NCBI GenBank assembly: GCA_035517615.1
Contig: DATIYM010000021.1
Location: 1-45,651, forward strand
Direction of reading: 5' to 3'
From: AG25 sp035517615
GTDB lineage: Bacteria; Gemmatimonadota; Gemmatimonadetes; Gemmatimonadales; GWC2-71-9
Length of the DNA stretch: 45,651 nt
The position numbers and the translations under genes were made by a program. Each line of letters starts with the position of its first letter. Position 1 is the first letter of the stretch. Shown here piece after piece: positions 8,408-16,531 of this stretch. Under the pieces are notes generated by a model that saw nothing but the letters and a program-made list of their open reading frames with translations, did no database searches and was not told the origin of the DNA.

Positions 8408-9214
8408 ATGACCGACATCCAGCAGACGGTGAAGGAGAAATACGCCGAGGCGGCCACGAAAGCCGCGGCGGGCGAGCGCGGCAGCTGCGGGCCGAGTGGC
8501 GCCTGCGGCTGCGATCCCGTCAGCTCGAACCTCTACGACGCCAGCGAAATCGCCGCACTACCCGAGGGCGCTCTCCTCGCCTCCCTCGGTTGCGGCAATC
8601 CCGCCGCGCTCGCGCAACTCGGTGTGGGCGAGACGGTACTCGATCTCGGCTCGGGCGGCGGCATCGACGTGCTCCTGTCCGCCAAACGCGTCGGATCGAC
8701 CGGCAAGGCGTATGGCCTCGACATGACCGACGAGATGCTCGCGCTCGCCCGCGCCAATCAGGCGAAGGCGGGGGTCACGAACGTCGAATTTCTGAAAGGC
8801 GAGATCGAAAACATCCCGCTCCCGGCGGCCGCGGTCGACGTGATCATCTCGAATTGCGTTATCAATCTTTCTGCCGATAAGGGCCGGGTGCTGCGCGAAG
8901 CGTTTCGCGTGCTCAAACCGGGCGGCCGATTTGCGGTGTCCGACGTCGTCTGCCGCGGGGCGGTGCCCGAGGTTGTGCGGCACAGTATGGAGTTGTGGGT
9001 CGGCTGCGTGGCGGGAGCGCTGGAAGAATCCGAGTACCGCCGACTCCTCTCCGCCGCCGGATTTACGGACGTGGCGATCGAGCCGACGCGGGTCTATCAG
9101 TTCGAGGACGCGCGCGCCGTCCTGTCGGGCTCGGGGCTCGACGCGGACGTGCTGGCGCGCGAAGTGAGCGGGCGACTGATGGGTGCATTTATTCGCGCGC
9201 GCAAACCGGTATGA
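8408..9214 (+). CDS. arsM: Arsenite S-adenosylmethionine methyltransferase
   Basis: The 268-residue protein has a Rossmann-fold SAM site (VLDLGSGGGIDV, near 77-88). It also has the three cysteines expected for As(III) binding and methylation: Cys62 in SLGCGNP, Cys150 in SNCVINLS and Cys200 in WVGCVAG. The 50-residue spacing of the last two matches characterised ArsM enzymes. An extra Cys cluster near the N-terminus (SCGPSGACGCD, 26-36) is common in prokaryotic homologues. It methylates arsenite to methylated, partly volatile species in the cytoplasm. The ATG starts two bases after the arsR stop, and its own stop overlaps the next start (ATGA), which suggests translational coupling. Confidence 0.95.
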   Translation: MTDIQQTVKEKYAEAATKAAAGERGSCGPSGACGCDPVSSNLYDASEIAALPEGALLASLGCGNPAALAQLGVGETVLDLGSGGGIDVLLSAKRVGSTGKAYGLDMTDEMLALARANQAKAGVTNVEFLKGEIENIPLPAAAVDVIISNCVINLSADKGRVLREAFRVLKPGGRFAVSDVVCRGAVPEVVRHSMELWVGCVAGALEESEYRRLLSAAGFTDVAIEPTRVYQFEDARAVLSGSGLDADVLAREVSGRLMGAFIRARKPV

Positions 9215-9885
9215 CAGGGCCGCGCCTCGCGGCCGAAGGCATTGGCACGTTCATGCTCGTCTTCATCGGTCCTGGTGCCGCCGCCGTTGACGCCTGGTCG
9301 CACGGGTCCGTGACGCCAGTTGGGGTGGCCCTGGCGTTCGGGTTTGTCATCCTGGCGGGTGTCTACGCGCTGGGACACGTGTCCGGCGCGCACTTCAATC
9401 CGGCAGTGACGGTGGGATTCGGGCTGAGCGGTCGGTTCCCGCGGCGGGACGTCCTACCCTACGTTGCCGCACAGATGTTAGGCGCGACCGGAGCAGCGTT
9501 GCTGTTGCGCGCATTCCTCGGCGGTGCGGACTCGGCATCGGTCACTGTCCCCCGCGTCGCCCTCCTGTCGGCCCTCGGCATCGAGGTGGTGCTTACGTTC
9601 TTTCTCATGCTCGTAGTGATGGCGGTCGCCACGGACGCACGCGTCGCCGGGGGCTTTGCGGGACTCGCCGTGGGACTAACGGTGGCGTTCGATGCCCTGA
9701 TGGGAGCTCCACTCACGGGAGCGAGCATGAATCCCGCCCGATCCTTCGGGCCCGCATTCGCGACCGGCAATTGGACCGCGCACTGGTTGTACTGGCTTGG
9801 GCCGCTGCTCGGTGCCTGGCTGGCGGTCATCACCTACGAGTATCTCCGGACGGGATCGTCTCATGACCACCGCATCAAAGCATAG
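9211..9885 (+). CDS. MIP/aquaporin-family channel of the ars operon (AqpS-like)
   Basis: The 224-residue membrane protein has six hydrophobic helices and both aquaporin signatures, NPA at 63-65 (HFNPAVT) and NPA at 174-176 (SMNPARSFGPA). Placed between arsM and arsC, with no arsB or acr3 gene in the operon, it most likely conducts arsenite, as AqpS does in rhizobial ars operons. ArsC makes As(III) inside the cell, which then flows out down its gradient. The start ATG overlaps the arsM stop by four bases, and its end overlaps arsC by 23 bases. The channel family is certain from both NPA boxes; the arsenite role is inferred from context. Confidence 0.9.
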   Translation: MTGPRLAAEGIGTFMLVFIGPGAAAVDAWSHGSVTPVGVALAFGFVILAGVYALGHVSGAHFNPAVTVGFGLSGRFPRRDVLPYVAAQMLGATGAALLLRAFLGGADSASVTVPRVALLSALGIEVVLTFFLMLVVMAVATDARVAGGFAGLAVGLTVAFDALMGAPLTGASMNPARSFGPAFATGNWTAHWLYWLGPLLGAWLAVITYEYLRTGSSHDHRIKA

Positions 9886-10369
9886 CCTGCGCGTGCTGTT
9901 TCTCTGCACCGGCAACTCGGCGCGCAGCCAGATGGCCGAGGCACTGCTCAATGCGAAAGGACAGGGCCGCATTCGCGCCGAGAGCGCTGGATCGCGGCCC
10001 GCGGCACGCGTGAATCCCCTGGCGATCGAGACGCTGCGGGAATGGAACATTGATTGGGCGGGCCATCCGCCACGCGGGCTCGATGGCCTGGACCGGGAGC
10101 GCTGGGACTTCGTGATAACCGTGTGCGACCGAGCGAAAGAATCATGTCCAATTTTCCCCGGCCAACCCGTGCTGGCGCATTGGGGGATGCCCGATCCGGC
10201 CGAAGTGGACGGTGACGACGCGAAGCGGCGGGTGGCATTCCGCGACGCGTTTCTGCTGCTCAGCCGCCGCATCGATCTGTTTGTCGCCCTGCCGTTCGAG
10301 AAGCTCGAGCGCATGGCGCTCGAAGCCCGAGTACGGGCCATCGGCGCGTCGGAAGGGGCTCACGCGTAG
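9863..10369 (+). CDS. arsC: Arsenate reductase, thioredoxin-coupled LMW-phosphatase type
   Basis: This 168-residue protein has the P-loop CTGNSARSQ (Cys15) and a redox Cys pair Cys88 and Cys95 in VCDRAKESC. This matches the Cys10/Cys82/Cys89 layout of the thioredoxin-dependent pI258-type ArsC, not the glutaredoxin-dependent R773 type. It reduces As(V) to As(III) in the cytoplasm, feeding ArsM and the channel. The start ATG lies inside the end of the aquaporin gene, so translation is probably coupled. It is somewhat longer than the roughly 131-residue classic enzyme because of a C-terminal extension (about 30 residues) after the catalytic fold. Confidence 0.93.
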   Translation: MTTASKHSLRVLFLCTGNSARSQMAEALLNAKGQGRIRAESAGSRPAARVNPLAIETLREWNIDWAGHPPRGLDGLDRERWDFVITVCDRAKESCPIFPGQPVLAHWGMPDPAEVDGDDAKRRVAFRDAFLLLSRRIDLFVALPFEKLERMALEARVRAIGASEGAHA

Positions 10370-10411
10370 CGCCGGGCCCCTGCATTCAATACCGGCTGTG
10401 GTTTTCGGTGA

Positions 10412-11125
10412 ATGAGAAGCTTGCCGATCGTTCCTGCCGTATTCCTGTCTCTAGTGGCGCCTGCTCCCGGCGTGTGCCAGACGCGACTCGAAGTGACTCC
10501 CCTGGTCGGGTTCTATGCTCCTACTCAATACGTGGCGAGCTCGTCCATGGGGTGGACGATGCGCGAATCCGCCGGCGTGATCCTGGGAGGAGCGGTCACG
10601 ACGTGGCTCACGCCGTGGTTCGGCGTCGAAGGCTCCGCGGCGTGGTCTGGATGGGGCGTCGCCTATCCCACGTCGCGGCTTGAATGCGAAGGGTCATTTT
10701 TCGCGAGGAATTTTACCGCAAGATCCGACGCTACCGACTGCGTGTCCGGTTGGGATCCACCGATTTCATCGGGCGGGGCCGTCACACTGTTGAGCGGCCG
10801 CGTGTTGCTTGCAGCACCACTCTCCGCGGGTGCATCGGCGTACGTGAGCGCCGGTGTGGCATCGATCAAACGCGAGGGGATCGGCACTGACCGCGGCAGT
10901 ACCGCGTATCTCGTAGGCTTTACCATTCCTTCCAGTGCCAGTGCTGTGTTCGGTGCGGGAATGCGCGTCCCGATCCCTCGGGCTCACGTGATCTGGCGTG
11001 TTGAGCTGCAGGACTATCACTACGCGATACAGGTCGGGTCTCCTGGCGGTCCCTACGGTGTCATGGGAGAAAGAACACAGAACGATCTCGTGCTCGTGAC
11101 GGGCCCTTCGTTTACTGTTCCGTAA
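10412..11125 (+). CDS. Exported protein, probable small outer-membrane beta-barrel, unknown
   Basis: The 237-residue product has a signal peptide (about 1-23, ending GVCQ). The mature part is rich in alternating Gly/Ala/Ser and aromatic residues, typical of amphipathic barrel strands (VTPLVGFYAPT, WFGVEGSAAWSGWGV, AGVASIKREG). One Cys pair is possible (C91 of LECEGS and C109 of TDCVSG). The gene begins 42 bases after arsC on the same strand and could be the tail of the ars transcript, but nothing ties it to arsenic. I recognise no family. Confidence 0.75.
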   Translation: MRSLPIVPAVFLSLVAPAPGVCQTRLEVTPLVGFYAPTQYVASSSMGWTMRESAGVILGGAVTTWLTPWFGVEGSAAWSGWGVAYPTSRLECEGSFFARNFTARSDATDCVSGWDPPISSGGAVTLLSGRVLLAAPLSAGASAYVSAGVASIKREGIGTDRGSTAYLVGFTIPSSASAVFGAGMRVPIPRAHVIWRVELQDYHYAIQVGSPGGPYGVMGERTQNDLVLVTGPSFTVP

Positions 11126-11159
11126 GACCCAGGGGAATTTCTTGGTCAATCCGTGACTG

Positions 11160-11180
11160 GATCGTGAACTTATCACGATC
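11160..11180. promoter_or_regulatory. Inverted repeat upstream of the alpha/beta hydrolase gene
   Basis: GATCGTGA (11160-11167) and TCACGATC (11173-11180) form a perfect 8-bp inverted repeat around five bases. No T-run follows, which argues against a terminator. It lies 35 bases after the upstream stop codon and 64 bases before the chosen start, so it is a candidate operator. The regulator is unknown. Confidence 0.45.
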
Positions 11181-11243
11181 TTCCGCGTGACCCTCCCGCC
11201 GTACCGTGGCGACGTGACGACGTGGCGGGGTGAAACACTTTTC

Positions 11244-12203
11244 ATGCTCACGGTGGCAGTCGCGGCAACGTGGTCGCGGCTCACACCCACGCTCCTCGCA
11301 GGACCCGTCGAAAATCGCCGGGTCGTCGTGTCGCCTGCCGAGACTCTGCACGTCGAGCTCGCAGGAACCGGACCGGTGGTGGTGCTCATTCCCGGGCTGT
11401 TCGGATCCGCCTACGGATTCCGCCACGTGGTTCGCGGCCTGGTGGACGCCGGATATCGTACCGTCGTGATCGAGCCGTTAGCGATCGGCGAGTCGAGTCG
11501 CCCCGAGGGCGTGGACTACTCCGCGGGCGCCCAGGCGGGCCGCATTGCCGCGGCACTCGATTCGCTCGCCATCCGGCAGGCGCTCGTGGTCGCGCACTCG
11601 GCCGCGGCATCGGAGGCCTTGCGACTGGCCTATGCCCGTCCCGATCTCGTGGCCGCCGTGCTCTCGATCGAAAGTGGTCCGGCGGAGACCATCGCGACAC
11701 CGGGGTTCCGGCGCGCCATGCGGTTCGCGCCGCTCGTGCGCCTGTTCGGCGTGTCGCTCCTCCGCCGGAAAATTCGCCACGAGCTCGTGAGTGCATCGGG
11801 GGACGACTCGTGGATCACCGCCGATGTCGTGCGGGCCTACACCGCCCCCGCCCAGCGCAATCTCGGCGCAACGCTCAAGGCGTTTCGCGCGATGGCCAAC
11901 AGCCAAGAGGCGGATTCCCTCGGCCCACATCTCCCCCACATCCAGATTCCAGTGGCGCTGCTCCTGGGCACGGCGCCGCATGATGCCGCGGTGAGCCAGG
12001 CGGAGATTCGAGTGATGCAGGAGAATTTGCGCTCGTTTGCCGTGGACACGGTGCCCGGAGCTGGCCACTACATCCAGGAAGAACGGCCCGAGGCGGTCGT
12101 CGCCGCAATCTCGCGTCTCCAGTCCCGCGCGACGCGTGCGTCAACGGCGTCCGAGCTCAATCGCGCTATTCGAGGTGGATCAATCCCCGACGCAAGCCGA
12201 TAG
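11244..12203 (+). CDS. Alpha/beta-fold hydrolase, membrane-anchored or exported
   Basis: The product of about 319 residues has an N-terminal hydrophobic segment (MLTVAVAATW...TLLAG) followed by an alpha/beta hydrolase domain. Features are the oxyanion strand GPVVVLIPGLFGSAYGF, a nucleophile elbow AHSAA, and the catalytic His in GAGHYIQEERP. The elbow lacks the usual glycines (G-x-S-x-G). Substrate is unknown; esterase or haloperoxidase-like relatives are possible. I prefer the ATG at 11244. An in-frame GTG at 11187 would place the start just six bases after an inverted repeat with no ribosome site. The 3' end overlaps the convergent response-regulator gene by 38 bases. Confidence 0.8.
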   Translation: MLTVAVAATWSRLTPTLLAGPVENRRVVVSPAETLHVELAGTGPVVVLIPGLFGSAYGFRHVVRGLVDAGYRTVVIEPLAIGESSRPEGVDYSAGAQAGRIAAALDSLAIRQALVVAHSAAASEALRLAYARPDLVAAVLSIESGPAETIATPGFRRAMRFAPLVRLFGVSLLRRKIRHELVSASGDDSWITADVVRAYTAPAQRNLGATLKAFRAMANSQEADSLGPHLPHIQIPVALLLGTAPHDAAVSQAEIRVMQENLRSFAVDTVPGAGHYIQEERPEAVVAAISRLQSRATRASTASELNRAIRGGSIPDASR

Positions 12204-12867
12204 TGACTGCCTCCGTCCGATCGGACACCCGCATTTTCGCGTAGATCCGCTTGAGATGCAGCTTGACCGTCTCGTTGGTACGCCCGATCGCGGCGGCCAC
12301 CTCTTTGTTGGTCAGTCCCCGGGCGACAAGACCGAGCACCTCGAGCTCGCGCTTCGTGAGGTCCTTGGTCTGCGCATGCTCCGCGATCTTCACGGCCACG
12401 GCCGGAGGCACGATGCGCGCGCCACTCGAGGCGCCACGAATCGCGTTGATCACGTCCGTGACCAGCATTTCCTTGAGCAGGTAGCCCTGCGCGCCGGCCG
12501 CGAGCGCCCGATGGATATCGGCGTCGCCATCGTACGTCGTGAGCGCGATGATCCGCGCGTCGGGAAACTCCGTCGTGATGCGGCGAATCGCTTCCACGCC
12601 GTCCATTCCTGGCATCCGCAGGTCCATCAACACAACGTCGGGATGGTGCTGCTGGAATAACGCCACGGCGCGCGCGCCATCTTCCGCCTCTGCTACGAGG
12701 CAGAGATCGTCTTCCTGCGCGATCACCGCGGCGAGGCCGCTGCGCACAACGGGATGGTCATCGGCGATCAGGACGCGAACGCAGGTCGTCTTGTGCCGGC
12801 GGGCGGTGCTACGGGCTACCACGACATCCTCTCGAGCCTGTCGCGTCGAAAGATTGCAGCGGCCCAT
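12166..12867 (-). CDS. NarL/FixJ-family response regulator
   Basis: This 233-residue regulator has a receiver domain (about 30-145) with acidic pocket ADDHP, phospho-accepting Asp in VVLMDLRMPGMDG, conserved Thr in ALTTYDG and Lys in YLLKEML. A C-terminal LuxR-type helix-turn-helix follows (LTKRELEVLGLVARGLTNKEVAAAIG, about 168-193). It is encoded 28 bases downstream of the sensor kinase gene and would receive its phosphate and act as a transcription factor. The N-terminus before VRVLIADDHP is long; a GTG at 12822 preceded by GAGG is an alternative start. Target genes are not evident. Confidence 0.92.
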   Translation of the reverse strand: MGRCNLSTRQAREDVVVARSTARRHKTTCVRVLIADDHPVVRSGLAAVIAQEDDLCLVAEAEDGARAVALFQQHHPDVVLMDLRMPGMDGVEAIRRITTEFPDARIIALTTYDGDADIHRALAAGAQGYLLKEMLVTDVINAIRGASSGARIVPPAVAVKIAEHAQTKDLTKRELEVLGLVARGLTNKEVAAAIGRTNETVKLHLKRIYAKMRVSDRTEAVTIGLRRGLIHLE

Positions 12868-12895
12868 ACGGACACCATTCCCCCTTTGGGGAGCC

Positions 12896-14350
12896 TCAGC
12901 GCGAATCCGCAGCCGCGTAGGGAACGCGCAGCACCACCGCCGTACCGCAATCGAGCACGCTGCGGATCGTCACTCGGCCGCCAACTTGCGCTGCGCGTTC
13001 CCTCAACCCAAGCAGCCCCCAGTGGCCGCCGAACGCCCGCAGCTCGGGATCGACCACGAACCCATCGCCGTCATCGACGATCGCAATCCGCACTCCCTGG
13101 TGGCGGTAGGAAAGGCCCACGCGCACCGCCTGCGCGCGCGCGTGTTGCACCGTGTTGGCGATCGCTTCCTGTACCACGCGGGTAATCGCGGTCTCGACCT
13201 CGGGGCGCAGCGGCACCGGGTTCCCCCGGGTTTCATACGACGCCGCGATCGTGACACCGCGCGTCGCATCGGCGACGACGGTTCCCAGGTTGGAAGGGAA
13301 GTCCGCGCCCGCCGGCGCCGGTGTCCGCAGGTCCCACACGGCGCGACGGGCGTCGCCGATGGTCCGTTGCGCCAGCGCCACCACATCGCGCAACGCGGTC
13401 ACGGCCTCGGGCGGCTCGGCAATGCGGCGCGCCGCCGCCGCGAGCTGCAGGGCGACGCCGGTCAGGCCTTGCAACAGCGTATCGTGGATTTCTCGAGCCA
13501 GCCGATTGCGCTCTTCGAGGATGGCGTCGAACCGGGCCTTGAGTGCTCGTTCGCGCGCGCGCCGCACGGCGCGTTCGGCCCGGCGCCGTTCGGTCACGTC
13601 GCTCACCGTCCCCACGAGCTCGACCACTTCGCCCGCCGCATTGGTGACGGGAATGCCCAGCGTGTGCACGAAGCGGATCGTGCCATCGGGCCGGACAACG
13701 CGATGGTAAACATCGTAGGGACTCTTGGTCCGCACCGCGTCCATCATTCCGGCATCGAGCCGCGGGAGGTCAGCGGGATGCATGCGCTCGCGCATCAAGG
13801 CCGCGTCGTGGCGCGGCTCTGCAGCGGAATCGATGCCGAGGATGCGACACGCTTCGTCGGACATGTACAGCGCATCGGGCTGGCCGATGCGATGCGCCCA
13901 GGTTCCGGTGTGCGTGAGCCGCTCGGCTTGCTTGAGGTACGCTTCGCTGCGGGACAGCTCCGTCGCGGCGCGCCGCGCCTCGGTCACATCCATCACGGCG
14001 CCGACCATGGCGCCGGCACCCGGCGGGGTCGTACTCCAGCGCGCCACCACGTGCACGTGCTTGACGCGTCCATCCGGCATCAGCAGCCGGTGATCGAGCT
14101 CCAGACGCGTCGGATTCTCCATAGCCCGTGCAATTGCCTCTTGCACCAGCGTCACGTCTTCGGGATGGACACGATCCAGCACGTGATCGAGCGTGGGACT
14201 GACCGCCACCGGATCGTATTCGAAAATGCGAAACGTCTCGGCGGACCAGCGCAATTCATATCGCTCCGGATCCCATCCAAAGCTCCCCGTATGACTGAGT
14301 CGCTGCGCTTCGGCGAGATAGGCATCCTCGTGTTGCAGCATCGTGTTCAC
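12896..14350 (-). CDS. PAS-domain sensor histidine kinase (HisKA_3 / NarX-like)
   Basis: This sensor of about 484 residues has two PAS folds (about 15-125 and 140-250). A short coiled-coil (RRRAERAVRRARERALKARF) leads to a HisKA_3 dimerisation domain with the phospho-accepting His in LAREIHDTLLQGL, then an HATPase_c domain (QEAIANTVQHARA, IVDDGDGF, GLLGLRERA). No membrane helix is seen, so it senses a cytoplasmic signal, possibly through a PAS ligand. I chose the GTG at 14350 because AGGAGAAAGG lies just ahead; an ATG three codons later is also possible, and the open frame reaches 14467. It forms a two-component pair with the adjacent response regulator. Confidence 0.9.
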   Translation of the reverse strand: MNTMLQHEDAYLAEAQRLSHTGSFGWDPERYELRWSAETFRIFEYDPVAVSPTLDHVLDRVHPEDVTLVQEAIARAMENPTRLELDHRLLMPDGRVKHVHVVARWSTTPPGAGAMVGAVMDVTEARRAATELSRSEAYLKQAERLTHTGTWAHRIGQPDALYMSDEACRILGIDSAAEPRHDAALMRERMHPADLPRLDAGMMDAVRTKSPYDVYHRVVRPDGTIRFVHTLGIPVTNAAGEVVELVGTVSDVTERRRAERAVRRARERALKARFDAILEERNRLAREIHDTLLQGLTGVALQLAAAARRIAEPPEAVTALRDVVALAQRTIGDARRAVWDLRTPAPAGADFPSNLGTVVADATRGVTIAASYETRGNPVPLRPEVETAITRVVQEAIANTVQHARAQAVRVGLSYRHQGVRIAIVDDGDGFVVDPELRAFGGHWGLLGLRERAAQVGGRVTIRSVLDCGTAVVLRVPYAAADSR

Positions 14351-14491
14351 GATCCCTTTCTCCTCTGGAGCCGCTGCGGACGCACGGCCTCCCCGAACGG
14401 GGACGGAAAGAATTCCCTGGAGGGGGAATGCCCCGGTCATCCCCAGTAACACGAATTTCCGGCGCACAGGTTTCGTGGCCGGGGGAGAATC

Positions 14492-14845
14492 GTGCGTCTC
14501 GGATCGTTCAGCTCACTGGTACTCGCGCTGGTGATTGGGTACGTCACTCCCATGCCCTCGCAGGCAGGGGCGCGCTATCGCTCCGCCATCGAATCCGGAG
14601 CAATGCACGAAATCGAGCACACGCTTGGAGTTATCGAGCGTCGGCTTGGCGACGCCGGCGCGGTCGTGGCGGAGTGCCTGGTAGAGCTGGGGGAGGTCGG
14701 AATGTGGCTGGCGCGGAGTCTCGAAGTGCACGGCAGAGCGATGGAGCAAAGCGAAGGACCTGCTTCCCCCCCGAAGCAGATCCCTCGCTACGCTCCGCCC
14801 ACGGAATGCTTCTCGATCAGAGCGGCACGGCCGCGCGCAGCTTGA
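14492..14845 (+). CDS. Small putative exported protein
   Basis: A GTG start with a strong GGGGGAG site opens a 117-residue frame. It has a plausible signal peptide (MRLGSFSSLVLALVIGYVTP, then SQAGA) and a helical part (IEHTLGVIERRLGDAGAVVAECLVELGEVGMWLARSLEVHGRAMEQ). The last 30 residues look like read-through of non-coding sequence, and the end overlaps the convergent hdeD-like gene by 29 bases. It is divergent from the sensor kinase gene, so it could be a small partner or target. No family is recognised and it may not be a real gene. Confidence 0.4.
   Translation: MRLGSFSSLVLALVIGYVTPMPSQAGARYRSAIESGAMHEIEHTLGVIERRLGDAGAVVAECLVELGEVGMWLARSLEVHGRAMEQSEGPASPPKQIPRYAPPTECFSIRAARPRAA
14760..14779 (-). 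terminator. Hairpin downstream of the hdeD-like gene
   Basis: CTGCTTC (14760-14766) and GAAGCAG (14773-14779) form a perfect 7-bp stem with a six-base loop. On the minus strand it is followed by GTCCTTCGCTTTG, a weak T-rich stretch. It lies 37 bases after the end of the minus-strand HdeD-like gene and may terminate it, although the tail is poor. Confidence 0.35.
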
Positions 14846-15392
14846 ACGCTCCAATCAGCAGAACCACGCCCGAAACGAGCGCGAACGCAGCAATGAGCGA
14901 CATGATCGCCGCCAGCGTCGCGGGCGGCATGAGCAGCGCGAACCCGGAGGCGAGAATGCTCACGACGCCCGCCGCGGCGGTCCATCCCCACGAGGCGCCG
15001 AGCCGCCGCTCCTGCATCGCTCCGTACACGCCAAGAATCCCCGTGACCATGAGCCACCAGGCCACCCACACCACGGCGAAGCTCAGCGAAAGCGCCGGGT
15101 AATACATGAGCGCCGCGATGCCGAACCCGACGCTCACGAGCCCCGACAACAGCATCACCCACCATTGCTGGAAGAAGGATTTCACCTCGAACGCGTGCAC
15201 GATATTGACGAAACCCGTGAACAGCGCCCAGTACGCGATGACGAGTGCGAATACCGCGACCGAGTCGAGCGGCTTCCAGAGTATGAGCACGCCAACCGCG
15301 ACCGCAAACAGGCCGCGGATGACCAGCGCCCACCAGCTGCGATGGTACGCTTTTTTGATGTCGCTCAGAATCGGCGCTGCTGCTGTTGCCAT
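14817..15392 (-). CDS. HdeD family membrane protein (DUF308)
   Basis: The 191-residue protein has six hydrophobic helices arranged as three repeats of the DUF308 two-helix unit (WWALVIRGLFAVAVGVLILW, WWVMLLSGLVSVGFGIAALM, and so on). HdeD in enteric bacteria is linked to acid resistance at high density; the role elsewhere is uncharacterised. A perfect AAGGAGG site six bases ahead fixes the ATG at 15392. It is followed on the same strand by nothing closer than the sensor kinase and preceded by the AI-2E-type permease gene 71 bases upstream. Confidence 0.9.
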   Translation of the reverse strand: MATAAAPILSDIKKAYHRSWWALVIRGLFAVAVGVLILWKPLDSVAVFALVIAYWALFTGFVNIVHAFEVKSFFQQWWVMLLSGLVSVGFGIAALMYYPALSLSFAVVWVAWWLMVTGILGVYGAMQERRLGASWGWTAAAGVVSILASGFALLMPPATLAAIMSLIAAFALVSGVVLLIGAFKLRAAVPL

Positions 15393-15463
15393 GTGAGCCT
15401 CCTTCGAATGTGCGCCCCTCAGGGCGCCGCGGTCGCCGGCGCACCGCTGTCACGATCGCGGCT

Positions 15464-16531
15464 CTACGATGGATTCAGGTAGTCTTCCCGGTACATCGTG
15501 ATCAGTTCAAGAAACGACGACACCGCCAAGGGCCCGACCAGCAAACCCAACAATCCGAACACGGGGACGCCGATCAGCGTCCCGAGCAGCGTGACCAGCG
15601 GGTGAATGCCGCCCCAGCGACGCGACACGATTGGCAGGATCACGCGCGCCACGTTTGCCACGACGACGAAGCCCCACAGGGCGAGCAGCACTCCCGCCTC
15701 GACGCGCTGCTCCAGCAGCAAGGCAATCGCGCCGGGGCCCCATACGAGCGCGCTGCCGACGAGCGGCACGACCGAGAGCAGGGTGGCGGCAACGCCCCAG
15801 AGCGGCGCGTTGGGCAGCCCGACGATGCCGAATGCCGACCCCACGAGCAGCCCCTGAATCGCGGCTGACAGTCCGGTGCCGAGCAGCGTCGCCGTCGTCA
15901 CGTTACGGAAGTTGTCGCGCAACGTGTCGGCATGGCGCGCCGAAAACGGGATGTACGGACGAACGGCGGTCCAGGTCTCATTCGGCTGGAGCAGCAGGAA
16001 GAAGAGACCGGCCAGCGCAACCGTGAGGTTGACGATCCAGTGCGACGCGGCGGCGAGCACGCCGAATGCGTTGCTCCCGATCCATTCGATGAGCTTCGCG
16101 CCGACGTTCGCCATCTGCGGTCCCAGGTTCATGCCTGCGGGTCGCAATTGCGCGAGATGCGTGAGAATCGGACTCTGGGGGATTTGGACGCCGCCCAGCC
16201 GCGCCTCCGTGACGATCAAGCCGCCGAGCGATCCGCCGAGCAACATCAGTGCGCACAGGAGCAGCGTGACGACGACAAGCGCCGCCGATTTCCCCCCTAC
16301 ATGTCGCGCGAGGCCCCGTGCCACGGGCGAGACCACGACATACAGGATCGGGATCGCGATGAGTCCGGTGAGATAGGGGGCGAGGCCGATTGCGAGCGCG
16401 AGGCCGAACACGACCACAATCCCGAGTGCCGCGATCCGCCGTGCGTCGAATCGCGGGGCGACCGGGGTGACCTCGTCAACGAGCGGAAGCGGACGCACTC
16501 GCAAATGCCTGCTCAGCGCGTGTCTTGGCAT
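15464..16531 (-). CDS. AI-2E family transporter (PerM-like permease)
   Basis: The 355-residue protein has about seven to eight membrane helices. It starts with a tandem pair after a short basic N-terminus (AALGIVVVFGLALAIGLAPY, LTGLIAIPILYVVVSPVARG). A soluble amphipathic insertion (about 105-160) follows, then the conserved C-terminal block with PLWGVAATLLSVVPLVGSALVWGP and GIHPLVTLLGTLIGVPVFGLLGLLVGPL. Members are proposed exporters of AI-2 or of ions; substrate here is unknown. The ATG at 16531 overlaps the upstream gene by 56 bases; a GTG at 16498 would reduce that to 23. The first residues before VDEVTP look non-family, so the later start is plausible. Confidence 0.88.
   Translation of the reverse strand: MPRHALSRHLRVRPLPLVDEVTPVAPRFDARRIAALGIVVVFGLALAIGLAPYLTGLIAIPILYVVVSPVARGLARHVGGKSAALVVVTLLLCALMLLGGSLGGLIVTEARLGGVQIPQSPILTHLAQLRPAGMNLGPQMANVGAKLIEWIGSNAFGVLAAASHWIVNLTVALAGLFFLLLQPNETWTAVRPYIPFSARHADTLRDNFRNVTTATLLGTGLSAAIQGLLVGSAFGIVGLPNAPLWGVAATLLSVVPLVGSALVWGPGAIALLLEQRVEAGVLLALWGFVVVANVARVILPIVSRRWGGIHPLVTLLGTLIGVPVFGLLGLLVGPLAVSSFLELITMYREDYLNPS

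Noticed and set aside
12539..14449. Open frame of 636 codons on the plus strand
   Set aside because: It is antisense to the histidine kinase and response regulator genes, with an Arg/His-rich product of no family character. It arises from high GC in the third codon position of the real genes.
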